DNA of 44,941 nt from Proteobacteria bacterium UBA4457 (GTDB lineage: Bacteria; Pseudomonadota; Gammaproteobacteria; Ga0077536). The stretch is from assembly GCA_002390205.1 (NCBI GenBank), contig DGOV01000075.1:15030-59970 (forward strand), given 5' to 3'. This document shows positions 1 to 7,434 of the stretch, in pieces; positions within the stretch are counted from its first letter, which is position 1; each line of letters starts with the position of its first letter. The notes below the pieces were generated by a model. That model saw only the letters and a list, made by a program, of their open reading frames with translations. It was not told the origin of the DNA and made no database searches. The translations under genes and the position numbers were made by a program.

Positions 1-113
1 GTTTCGTCCACTGCGTTAGGCCGAAATGAGCCACCTGGCCTCACTTCTGACCTTCGTATGACCTACATTTTTTCACCATGCATCGCGTTACTTAATCTTA
101 TGAGGAACGCGAG

Positions 114-425
114 ATGACCAAAATAATATTTGTACAACCCGACGGAACAGAGTACCTCGTTGAAGCCCAGGACGGAGACTCCATTATGACTGCAGCGATC
201 AATAATGACGTCCCCGGTATTGACGGCGATTGTGGCGGCAACTGCGCTTGTGCTACTTGCCATGTATACATACGACAAAGCATGAGCATTGTCGCTAGTG
301 AAGAAGAGAAAGCAATGTTAGGCATTGCCGACAACGCCACATCAGATAGTCGATTGGGCTGTCAAATATCAGTTTCAGATAATTTAGATGGCCTACGAGT
401 GTATCTACCTGTCGCGCAGCATTGA
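114..425 (+). CDS. 2Fe-2S ferredoxin, adrenodoxin/putidaredoxin type
   Basis: This 103-residue protein is a plant/vertebrate-type [2Fe-2S] ferredoxin, a soluble one-electron carrier. The cluster ligands are visible as Cys40, Cys46, Cys49 and Cys83 (C-x5-C-x2-C followed by LGC), in the local sequence GDCGGNCACATCHVYI that is typical of the adrenodoxin branch that serves cytochrome P450s and ring hydroxylases. An additional Cys44 lies inside the ligand loop. The start ATG at 114 follows AGGAACGCGAG with reasonable spacing. No P450 or reductase is next to it in this window, so its partner is unknown. Confidence in the family is high; the pathway role is inference. Confidence 0.93.
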   Translation: MTKIIFVQPDGTEYLVEAQDGDSIMTAAINNDVPGIDGDCGGNCACATCHVYIRQSMSIVASEEEKAMLGIADNATSDSRLGCQISVSDNLDGLRVYLPVAQH

Positions 426-725
426 AAAATAACCAACGATAGTTACATTAAAAAATTTTTCTGGCCCAGCCCAACCTTTCTTAAGCGTAGCCATCGCGAT
501 GATGTCTATAATGACTCCAGCTATTTGCCATTGTCTATAAACGCCCTCAGACACGGCAACCGTCGTCCTTCTTTTTCACCTAATGTGTCACAAATTTGAT
601 CCCGCTGCCTGCTTTCATCGTATATAAGGATTAAAGTTAAAAATATTCAGACCTTCAATCACCGGCTCTTACCTGAAGTGTTTTTAATTTAACGAGTCTT
701 TGAAAATTAGGGGAGTAGATATTTA
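426..725. other. 300-base intergenic region upstream of the PAS gene
   Basis: This stretch between the ferredoxin and the PAS protein has no convincing open reading frame and no strong terminator. A TATAAT hexamer at 507-512 lacks a good -35 element at the usual distance. A weak TTGATC (596-601) with TATATA (621-626) has a 19-base spacer. The end carries the strong Shine-Dalgarno element of the PAS gene. I see nothing else that I can support. Confidence 0.4.
709..716 (+). promoter_or_regulatory. Shine-Dalgarno of PAS gene, complementary to the sRNA loop
   Basis: AGGGGAGT sits nine bases before the ATG at 726, so it is the ribosome binding site. It is the exact reverse complement of ACTCCCCT at 11841-11848, a loop region in the second small RNA of this window. 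Pairing would block translation start. The match is seen directly; regulation is inferred. Confidence 0.5.
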
Positions 726-1127
726 ATGAATAAATCCTTAGAAAAAACTTTACAAGATGCTGATGTTAGTCTCAGCGTACTTCAAGCTCTTGCTGACAAC
801 AGCTTTGATTCTGTTCTTGTCACCGATGCGACCAAAGCGGGAAAAATTATCTACGCGAATAAGTCATTCAGCAAATTGACAGGCTATACACAATCAGAAG
901 TGATTGGTAAAACTCCAAGAATTTTACAGGGTCCCGCAACTGATAAGAAAGTTGTAGGGCGTCTAAGGGAAGCACTAATAAAAGATAAAAAATTTGAAGG
1001 GAAAGCTATTAACTACAAAAAAAATGGAACTCCTTTTATTATGTATTGGAGAGTTGTTCCTGCACGAGTTGGGAAAAACACAAAAGTGTGGATCGCAATC
1101 CAACGCGAAGGGGTGTCAGTCGAATAA
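726..1127 (+). CDS. Stand-alone PAS domain protein, LOV-like without the reactive cysteine
   Basis: The 133-residue protein is little more than one PAS domain (about residues 16-128), with no output domain. The segment IGKTPRILQGPATD and the later NYKKNGTPF closely match the LOV subfamily, in which the first segment normally contains N-C-R-F-L-Q. Here the flavin-adduct cysteine is replaced by Pro64 and the preceding Asn by Thr63. Gln68, Asn96 and Gln126, which correspond to other LOV flavin contacts, are retained, while the second Asn contact is Met106. It may bind a flavin or another ligand without classic adduct photochemistry, and would need to act through a partner. Its ribosome binding site AGGGGAGT is unusually strong. 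Confidence 0.85.
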   Translation: MNKSLEKTLQDADVSLSVLQALADNSFDSVLVTDATKAGKIIYANKSFSKLTGYTQSEVIGKTPRILQGPATDKKVVGRLREALIKDKKFEGKAINYKKNGTPFIMYWRVVPARVGKNTKVWIAIQREGVSVE

Positions 1128-1169
1128 GATAAAAATTTGGGCCTAGCAATTTTTGAAAATCATCTTTTA

Positions 1170-2051
1170 TTATGGTTTCCTATTGAGCTTCAAGTTGACC
1201 AAGCTCAATGCTATTAGTCCACTGACTATTAATGACATGCCCAACCACTCAAAGAGGTCGGGTGTTTCTCCGAAATAGAAAGCTGACGTAACCATAGCAA
1301 TAGGCGGGGCTGCTAAAGTCGAAAGGCTAGCAGTACCTGCATCCAAATTGTTGAGTGCGTACATCCAGAGCATCGAGCCTAAAGCTGTAACACCGACAGA
1401 CACAAAACCTAACGACAAAACAAAACGGCTTGACCAGACGATCGGGTCCTCGGAGGCAAACCAAGAAATAGCCATGAGAGGGATGCATCCGAAAGCCATT
1501 TGCCAAGCCGTCATTGACAGCAAGTCCATTCTCTCTCGGCTTTGAAGTTGCTTAACCATGACGGCTCCTATGGCCCACACTATTCCCGCAGCTACGGCTA
1601 AAAGACTACTTTTGAAGCCTCCAGTTAAGACCCAAGGTTTAACGATTGCGATCAATCCAAAGGCTGCCAATATGACGGCGCCCCACTGGGCGTGCCGAAC
1701 TTTTTCGTTCAGAAGTAGCCAAGCAAATACTAAGGTAAAAAACGGCATGGTATAAACCATAAAAGCTACCCGCCCCGCGCTACCTTCAGCCACAGCCCAT
1801 GTAGAAAGGCTGAATAGCAAGCTAGTATGCACAAAACCCAAAACCATCAACTCGCACCACCTAGTTGGCCGCAGAGAACGACCTGTGAGAGGCAACAGTG
1901 CTAACAAGCATAATGCGCTAACGCCAAGCCGCAGGGCCGTAAATTTAAATGGTGGGGCATCAATAAGGCCTACTTTAAGAATGGTCCAACCATAGCCCCA
2001 TAAAATAGACATCACGAAAATTGCCGCAAGCGGCTTGCCTTTTAACTGCAA
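1170..2051 (-). CDS. EamA/DMT-family transporter
   Basis: This 293-residue, very hydrophobic protein belongs to the drug/metabolite transporter superfamily, with two EamA repeats (roughly residues 8-140 and 150-285) and about ten predicted membrane helices. The first repeat begins with the typical LWGYGWTILKVGL and contains the conserved LLLNEKV motif near residue 114; the second repeat has the equivalent YFGETPDLFEWLG near its end. Such proteins export or import small metabolites across the inner membrane, but the substrate cannot be read from sequence. It is monocistronic, transcribed away from the gene upstream of it and toward the PAS gene. Confidence 0.9.
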   Translation of the reverse strand: MQLKGKPLAAIFVMSILWGYGWTILKVGLIDAPPFKFTALRLGVSALCLLALLPLTGRSLRPTRWCELMVLGFVHTSLLFSLSTWAVAEGSAGRVAFMVYTMPFFTLVFAWLLLNEKVRHAQWGAVILAAFGLIAIVKPWVLTGGFKSSLLAVAAGIVWAIGAVMVKQLQSRERMDLLSMTAWQMAFGCIPLMAISWFASEDPIVWSSRFVLSLGFVSVGVTALGSMLWMYALNNLDAGTASLSTLAAPPIAMVTSAFYFGETPDLFEWLGMSLIVSGLIALSLVNLKLNRKP

Positions 2052-2174
2052 CGGTGGGGCCCTCGATTATCCACTAAAGCATCATAGACGCTAGCGAATA
2101 TCTGTGTAGTGGTGATCAATTAGCACCGCATGGTACATCAAAAGGTCAATGAGTAATGTAGTTAGAAAATTTAA

Positions 2175-2831
2175 TCACTGACATAAAGGCCAAACTTTAT
2201 ACCAACTACGACATCGTAATCGCTGCTCGCAAGCGGGTAGCTGTGTGGCGTACTTGGCCGCTACTCGCGCAACCTTGTCGGAAACTGATAACAAGCCAGG
2301 CTTCTTATGTTGATTACCGCGCTTGTACCCTCCATGACCTTCATGATACGCAAGATACAACTCTTTCGCGTTCCATTTAGAAATACCCAGACGTGTATGT
2401 GTGCGATGGTTGTACCATCCAATAAAATCTAGAGCATCCTCCATATCAGTCCGATTTCTAAACAGAGCCCCTCTTTCACTTTCATATTCACTCCACACGG
2501 GGTTTTGTGCTTGAGCATAGCCTTTAGCTGATGACCCACGGCCTATCGGCACAAATAAGAACCACTTGAATGGCGGTTTCGCATGACTCCGAAAGCTAGA
2601 TTCCTGCTTCACAAACGACATCAGTATATGCTTTGGAGTTCCCCATTCTTTTTGCGAGTCCTGAGCATAATCAAACCATTTAGGATACTCGTCAAAAATC
2701 CTACAGATATTCCCTTGCTCTTTAGGAGGAACGATTGCACACGCAACCATCGCCGGAAGCAAAAAAAGCCCTATCAGCACTTTGGTTAAATAGGTACGCA
2801 GACACGCCATCACTTCAAAAACAAGATTCAT
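2175..2831 (-). CDS. Transglycosylase SLT-domain lipoprotein
   Basis: The 218-residue protein starts with a signal peptide and a lipobox-like end (residues 25-31, L-P-A-M-V-A-C, Cys31), so it should be a lipoprotein. The mature part contains the SLT hallmark FVKQESSF with a probable catalytic Glu77, then GYAQAQ and a downstream AYHEGHGGY, the pattern of a small lytic transglycosylase-like domain that acts on peptidoglycan. Its start codon follows directly after the stop codon of the upstream enoyl-CoA hydratase gene, so the two are translated from one message. A second in-frame Met at residue 8 would also leave a complete signal peptide. The physiological link to the hydratase is not obvious. 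Confidence 0.82.
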   Translation of the reverse strand: MNLVFEVMACLRTYLTKVLIGLFLLPAMVACAIVPPKEQGNICRIFDEYPKWFDYAQDSQKEWGTPKHILMSFVKQESSFRSHAKPPFKWFLFVPIGRGSSAKGYAQAQNPVWSEYESERGALFRNRTDMEDALDFIGWYNHRTHTRLGISKWNAKELYLAYHEGHGGYKRGNQHKKPGLLSVSDKVARVAAKYATQLPACEQRLRCRSWYKVWPLCQ

Positions 2832-3608
2832 TCAAAACTCCGGTATTCCCGAAAATTCCACTGCTCGACCCTTCATGAAAGCGTCTACTGCTTCATTGTT
2901 CAGCGCACCGCCCATCAATTTCCGATAGACCTCGATTTCTCTGTCATGGCATTCTCGCCCCAACTGATGTTTTCCTGAGGCAAGCATCAATTTCTTAGTC
3001 TCGACAAGCGATAAGATCGGGTTTTTACTAATTTTCTCAGCTAGTGCCGTCGCCTCGACTTGTAATTCGCTAGGCTCTGAGAGCTTCCATACGTAGCCAA
3101 ATTTGAGGGCCTCATCTGCGCTAATCCATCCCCCCGAGAACAGTGTATATGCTGCATTTTGCCAACCCATTTGCGACACAAACAAACCGCTGCTTCCGGC
3201 CTCTGGAGCCAAGCCAAGCTGGGGAAATGGTGTCCGCAGTCTTGCATCACGCGACATAAAAACAATATCGCAATAAGCTAACAGTGTCATCCCAATGCCA
3301 ACGGCAAGCCCATTAACAGCACCAATGAGCGGTTTACTGAAGTCAGACAAAGAACTTAAGAAATCGGGAAAGACGTGTTTCTTAACCTTTCCATCAAGAA
3401 TTAACTGCATATCGTAAAGATCTTGGCCAGCTGAGAACGCCGATCCTTCCCCAGTCAACACGACAACTGCCACCTCCGATGAGGCATCAGCTTGCAGTAA
3501 GGCATCTCTCACCTCGGCGAACTGCAGGTTATCAAACGCATTAAGTTTATCAGGACGATTGAATGAAATTTTTCTTACTCGTCCCAAGTTCTCAATTTTC
3601 AAGCTCAT
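2832..3608 (-). CDS. Enoyl-CoA hydratase/isomerase family protein
   Basis: This 258-residue protein has the crotonase fold. Visible motifs are the N-terminal FNRPDKLNAF, the first oxyanion-hole segment AFSAGQDL near residues 58-65, and the second, NGLAVGIGMTLLAYCDI near residues 98-114, followed by FPQLGLAPEAGSS where one catalytic acid is expected. The GQD variant and the PEAG segment are common in PaaG/isomerase-like members, so double-bond isomerization is as likely as hydration. It would act on an acyl-CoA intermediate in the cytoplasm. It lies between a secreted hydrolase gene (15 bases upstream) and a lipoprotein gene (no gap), all on the minus strand. Confidence 0.9.
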   Translation of the reverse strand: MSLKIENLGRVRKISFNRPDKLNAFDNLQFAEVRDALLQADASSEVAVVVLTGEGSAFSAGQDLYDMQLILDGKVKKHVFPDFLSSLSDFSKPLIGAVNGLAVGIGMTLLAYCDIVFMSRDARLRTPFPQLGLAPEAGSSGLFVSQMGWQNAAYTLFSGGWISADEALKFGYVWKLSEPSELQVEATALAEKISKNPILSLVETKKLMLASGKHQLGRECHDREIEVYRKLMGGALNNEAVDAFMKGRAVEFSGIPEF

Positions 3609-3623
3609 AACGGTCGCCCCTTT

Positions 3624-4511
3624 CTAATTCCTGACATCATCGAATAGATCCATGAGATCTGCATTGCCCCCAAGATCTTCAACCTGATCACCAGAGTCGA
3701 TGGCGGCGAAAAGCATCTTATCGATAATCTTGGTAACTTTTCGTGTAGCAGTACTATCAAATTTTCTATCTGTATGATTATCGAACCAGTGTGCCGCCCC
3801 AGCTAAACCGACAAACTCGACCTCTCCACCCGAACGAGATAAATTGTCAGCTTTAGCCTCACATTCAGATGCACTGGTGATGCGATCTTTCAACCCATGA
3901 AAAATTATTGCCTCCGTCGAATTAGGGAAACCTTTATTTGCAGATATACTCCCCGCACCACAGTAAGGGTAAAAGAGGAAAGCTGCTTTAAAGTTATCCT
4001 CTTCTAAACTGACGTTAGCTGTTAGATTTGGTGGTCGGTCACCAGATGCCACTAAGGATAAAAAATCAGAAGCGCTCCAGCCACCATGAGACCAACCCAT
4101 AAGGATAGTTTTTGTCTCATCAATGTCCGATCGAGACCAAATACTTGGTAAAATAGCCATTAAATCGCCAGCACGCTCGCTCCCTTGCATCAACGTACCG
4201 GCACAAACCTCATTAAGCATCTTTCGTCTATCTCGAATTCTACGAACGGCAAAGCTGTCTACGTGAAGAACTGCAAAACCCTTTTTACGCAGTCGCTTTT
4301 TCCACACACTGTGATGTGGGTGCCAGCTCATACAACCTGGCAACAGGATTGCTAACGGATGTGGACCAGCACCTCTGGGCAACTTCAACTCAGAGAAAGA
4401 GGCTACAACTTGGGAGTACGCGACTGGCTCCTCTCGCCCATGGACGCTCGAGGCAATGACTAAAAAAACAAATCCCAACAGGAAAAATCTATTAAAAGGG
4501 CTTACACGCAT
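3624..4511 (-). CDS. Secreted dienelactone hydrolase-like alpha/beta hydrolase
   Basis: The 295-residue protein starts with a hydrophobic signal peptide (about residues 8-25, ending VHG), so it is probably periplasmic. The rest is an alpha/beta hydrolase of the dienelactone hydrolase type. The nucleophile elbow is GWSHGG with Ser141, a likely acid is the Asp in FHGLKDR, and the base is the His in AGAAHWF. Several cysteines in the mature part (LPGC, EVCAG, YPYCGAG, SECEAK) are compatible with periplasmic disulfides. The substrate is unknown. It is first in a minus-strand group with the enoyl-CoA hydratase and transglycosylase genes. Confidence 0.85.
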   Translation of the reverse strand: MRVSPFNRFFLLGFVFLVIASSVHGREEPVAYSQVVASFSELKLPRGAGPHPLAILLPGCMSWHPHHSVWKKRLRKKGFAVLHVDSFAVRRIRDRRKMLNEVCAGTLMQGSERAGDLMAILPSIWSRSDIDETKTILMGWSHGGWSASDFLSLVASGDRPPNLTANVSLEEDNFKAAFLFYPYCGAGSISANKGFPNSTEAIIFHGLKDRITSASECEAKADNLSRSGGEVEFVGLAGAAHWFDNHTDRKFDSTATRKVTKIIDKMLFAAIDSGDQVEDLGGNADLMDLFDDVRN

Positions 4512-4632
4512 TTAAGTCGGAACTCCAGATAGACGCATCAAAATTTACCCATGTTCACAGGTTAGCATAGTATAGTCATATCGTTTTCAAGGACGCACAG
4601 TTAAAACGTCCAAATTTTAAGAGCATCTATTT

Positions 4633-5289
4633 ATGTCGAACACAGCTAACTGGTATTTTGATTTCATTTCACCTTATGCTTATTTCCAGTTCAAGCATTT
4701 TCATTGTCTGCCCTCCTCGCTCAATGTCACTCTGCGCCCCATCTTGTTCGCGGGTCTTTTAGGTCACTGGGAAACAAAAGGACCGGCAGAAGTGCCAGCA
4801 AAGCGAATTCAAACGTACCAGTACTGTGATTGGTATTCAAAGCGCATAGGACTTCCTTTTAAAACGCCACCAGCGCACCCTTTTAACCCATTAAAGATAT
4901 TAAGGCTGGCAATCGCGCTAAATTGTTCAATGAAAGCTGTTGGCGCAATCTTTGATTACGTCTGGGGGCAAGGAGGCGATACGCACTCCGAAGAAGGCTT
5001 CAAATCACTGTGTGATAAAATGGCACTTAAGGACGTCCCGACTTTAATAGGCTCTAAAGACGTCAAAATCAAATTGCGTGAAAATACCACACAAGCCATC
5101 AAGGCAGGAGTTTATGGCGTCCCCACATTTCATTACGAAGGAGACCTGTTTTGGGGGTTCGATGCCACCGAAATGTTTCTTGAACGAATCAAGGACCCAT
5201 CTTTACTCACTCAGCCTGAAATGATTCGGCTTGCCGATCTTCCGACAGCAAAAGAACGAAAAAACTTAGCTGTAAAGGCGGAGAGTTAA
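4633..5289 (+). CDS. 2-hydroxychromene-2-carboxylate isomerase family protein (DsbA fold)
   Basis: This 218-residue protein has the thioredoxin-like DsbA fold of the glutathione-dependent HCCA isomerase (kappa-class GST) family. The N-terminal YFDFISPYAYFQF contains the characteristic serine in place of redox cysteines, and YGVPTFHYEGDLFWG near residues 164-178 contains the cis-proline loop and the C-terminal family motif. Known members isomerize aromatic ring-cleavage intermediates using glutathione, but many of unknown substrate occur in general catabolic settings. The stop codon directly abuts the start of the next gene, indicating a two-gene operon with the PPOX-fold protein. Confidence 0.88.
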   Translation: MSNTANWYFDFISPYAYFQFKHFHCLPSSLNVTLRPILFAGLLGHWETKGPAEVPAKRIQTYQYCDWYSKRIGLPFKTPPAHPFNPLKILRLAIALNCSMKAVGAIFDYVWGQGGDTHSEEGFKSLCDKMALKDVPTLIGSKDVKIKLRENTTQAIKAGVYGVPTFHYEGDLFWGFDATEMFLERIKDPSLLTQPEMIRLADLPTAKERKNLAVKAES

Positions 5290-5709
5290 TTGGTCAAGCG
5301 AATGACAAAATTACAGCGGGAAATGTTTCTTGAGAGGCCTTATCTTGCTGTCATAGGTATTGAAGAGCCGGGTTTATCACCCAGAGTCGTTCCTCTCTGG
5401 TATGACTATAAGCCATCAACTGGATTCAGTATCATTGTTAAAAAGAAATCTAAGAAACTTCTACTACTCCAAGCAGCAAAACGATTCTCTCTTTGTATTC
5501 AAGAACCCCAACCTCCCTATAAACATGTAAGTGCACAAGGACCTATCATTGAGATACGCGACTGCGTGGACCACGTTGACTTGCTAGCTGTAGCCACCAA
5601 GTATTTAGGTGTCGAAGAAGCACAAAGGTTTCTTCAAGGCCGAGCACCCTCTGACTCGCTAATTCTAATTATGGATCCCAAAAAATGGGTCACAGCCGAT
5701 TACTCATGA
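5290..5709 (+). CDS. Pyridoxamine 5'-phosphate oxidase-fold (PPOX) family protein
   Basis: The 139-residue protein resembles the split-barrel PPOX superfamily, small dimeric proteins that bind FMN, F420 or heme. The segments YLAVIGIEEPGLSPRVVPLWYDY and SIIVKKKSKKLLLLQAAKRFSLCIQ give the alternating strand pattern and the basic cofactor-binding stretch of this fold. The predicted start is TTG at 5290, directly after the previous stop codon and five bases after GGAGAG; an ATG at 5302 is the alternative but is far from any Shine-Dalgarno sequence. It probably acts as a cytoplasmic flavin-dependent oxidoreductase with an unknown substrate. Confidence 0.78.
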   Translation: MVKRMTKLQREMFLERPYLAVIGIEEPGLSPRVVPLWYDYKPSTGFSIIVKKKSKKLLLLQAAKRFSLCIQEPQPPYKHVSAQGPIIEIRDCVDHVDLLAVATKYLGVEEAQRFLQGRAPSDSLILIMDPKKWVTADYS

Positions 5710-5784
5710 TGCTGTGACCTCATTAAATTTTCACATATCTTTCACGTCTTTCGTGATAGATTTAACGGGTAAAAACTGATGGCC

Positions 5785-5793
5785 AGGGGAGGT
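5785..5793 (+). promoter_or_regulatory. Leader element complementary to sRNA 1 loop
   Basis: AGGGGAGGT lies 42 bases before the preferred ATG (5836) of the DUF1329 gene. It is a perfect nine-base reverse complement of ACCTCCCCT at 11631-11639, the loop of the first hairpin of the small RNA at 11611. It is not at a useful distance from any start codon, so it is not this gene's own Shine-Dalgarno. A regulatory role is inferred. Confidence 0.4.
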
Positions 5794-5835
5794 GTGTTAT
5801 CGAATAGAAAAACTAAAAACAGAATAGGAGCTATT

Positions 5836-7218
5836 ATGGAAAGGCTTAAAATAAGTACTTTTTTGCTTTTTGTCATGACACTTTTTGCGTCACTGACAGT
5901 AAGCGCGTTTACTGCTGAAGATCACATTTCTTGGATAAAAACCAACCAAACAGCTGCCCCTCAATTTGTGGATGGGGACGTTATCACATTTGATAAAGCT
6001 GATCTCATCCGACCTTTTATCCCCGCTGAACAGCAGGCAGACCTAATTTTCCCTGGGATGGAAATGGTAATTAAAGATGCTGGGGATCTCAGTCCGGCAG
6101 ATGCATTTAAAGTCGCAACGAAAAAACACTATGGTAGTGCAACAATAGCCGCCAATGGTGCTATTGAAAACTACCAAGCGGGGCTCCCGTTTGACCCTAC
6201 AAAGTTCAAAGCAGGCAGCAAAGAAGACGGCTGGAAAATGGCTTGGAACTGGACATTTCGCTGGAATAACGACGGCTTAAAAATCAATGAAGTTCATTGG
6301 GCCTGGGTACGTCAAGGTGGCGACCATGCGAAACACGAAATCATGTCTACAGGCAACGGGAAATATGCTAAATTTTATGAAGGTGGCGGTACCTTCGAGC
6401 GTGTACTAGCTGGCCCTTACCAACGTGTCATCATGTCTCATAGAGCAGACTTACCAGAGTCTGGCTATAGAATGAATGCAGGGAAAGGCTTCGCTAAAAA
6501 CACTAATTTCCGAGAATATACTGGTTTTAACTCACCGTTTGATATCGCAGGAACCGCTTTCCTTATCTTACGATACGATGATGTGAATAAAGCTGATGAC
6601 TCTTGGGCTTATATCCCAAGTCTAAGACGTGTTCGTCGCATCTCAGTTGAAGTGAAATCAGACTCTCTGTTAGGTACAGACCATACATTAGAAGACTTTT
6701 ACGGATTTAATGGCCGACCAATGGAGCATACTTGGGAGTACGTCGGTGAAGCGAATTTGCTCGCTGTTGTGCGATCACGTCACACGGATACCGTGTTTTA
6801 TGGTCCAAACGGATGGGCGCCTAAAGACGACTGGGCTCTGAGAAAGGTCGACATATTGAGAATGTACCCTGGACGTTCTAATCATCCATATTCGACGAAA
6901 TTTATCTATATGGGTAGACAATCAGGTGAGGCATTCTATGCCAATGCCTTCGATAAAGCGGGTGAACTGTGGAAGATTTGGCAAATTCAAAAATCTTGGA
7001 CAGAAGATCCTCAATATGCTGAGCAACAAAGCAAAGCTTTTAAAGGTGACGTGACAAACCCTGGAACACGAGTTCTTAGTTTCCAAAGTATCAACGTTAT
7101 TGATAAACAAAACAATCGGGGTACATTAGTACCATGTCGCGGAGTAAGCTACCCAGACACCACTATCAAAAAGGTTAAACGTACACATGACGTTAACTAT
7201 TTGACAGAAGGTCGATAG
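5836..7218 (+). CDS. DUF1329 domain secreted protein
   Basis: From the ATG at 5836 the protein is 460 residues, with a signal peptide (KISTFLLFVMTLFASLTVSA) and a full-length DUF1329 domain. DUF1329 proteins have a LolA/LppX-like fold and occur widely in marine and hydrocarbon- or steroid-degrading Gammaproteobacteria, often with RND-type exporters and acyl-CoA enzymes; the function is not established. Typical segments are WNWTFRWN, GGTFERVL, AGTAFLILRYDD and YIPSLRRVRRIS. A start at 5779 would add 19 polar residues before the signal peptide and is less likely; AATAGGAGC precedes the chosen ATG. The gene is followed by a strong terminator. Confidence 0.88.
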   Translation: MERLKISTFLLFVMTLFASLTVSAFTAEDHISWIKTNQTAAPQFVDGDVITFDKADLIRPFIPAEQQADLIFPGMEMVIKDAGDLSPADAFKVATKKHYGSATIAANGAIENYQAGLPFDPTKFKAGSKEDGWKMAWNWTFRWNNDGLKINEVHWAWVRQGGDHAKHEIMSTGNGKYAKFYEGGGTFERVLAGPYQRVIMSHRADLPESGYRMNAGKGFAKNTNFREYTGFNSPFDIAGTAFLILRYDDVNKADDSWAYIPSLRRVRRISVEVKSDSLLGTDHTLEDFYGFNGRPMEHTWEYVGEANLLAVVRSRHTDTVFYGPNGWAPKDDWALRKVDILRMYPGRSNHPYSTKFIYMGRQSGEAFYANAFDKAGELWKIWQIQKSWTEDPQYAEQQSKAFKGDVTNPGTRVLSFQSINVIDKQNNRGTLVPCRGVSYPDTTIKKVKRTHDVNYLTEGR

Positions 7219-7229
7219 AAAAAAAGCTA

Positions 7230-7258
7230 AAGTGCTCGGCGTTGCCGAGCACTTTTTT
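7230..7258 (+). terminator. Rho-independent terminator after the DUF1329 gene
   Basis: An 11-base stem (AAGTGCTCGGC with GCCGAGCACTT) closes a three-base loop and is followed by a run of T. It begins about a dozen bases after the stop codon and should end the DUF1329 transcript. Confidence 0.93.
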
Positions 7259-7371
7259 CACTTGCTCTAAAAGTCGTGGATTTTTCATCTGATAATCCCT
7301 ATAAAACATATCACCTCCTAGTTTAGACATAGCACTATATTAGGCCTATCTAAAGCTTCCAAAAAAAATCC

Positions 7372-7400
7372 CGAAACAAGAAGATTCGAGCTACTATAAT
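7372..7400 (+). promoter_or_regulatory. Possible sigma70 promoter for the CoA-transferase gene
   Basis: A perfect TATAAT at 7395-7400 lies 34 bases before the ATG at 7435. The hexamer at the 17-base distance, GAAACA, matches the -35 consensus at only three positions. The location after a terminator and before a gene makes a promoter plausible. Confidence 0.4.
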
Positions 7401-7434
7401 CAACTTTATGAAAAATCAGAGGAAGTAGCAGCTA

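Noticed and set aside
726..1127. Functional LOV blue-light photoreceptor
   Set aside because: The adduct cysteine is replaced by proline, so classic LOV photochemistry is excluded.
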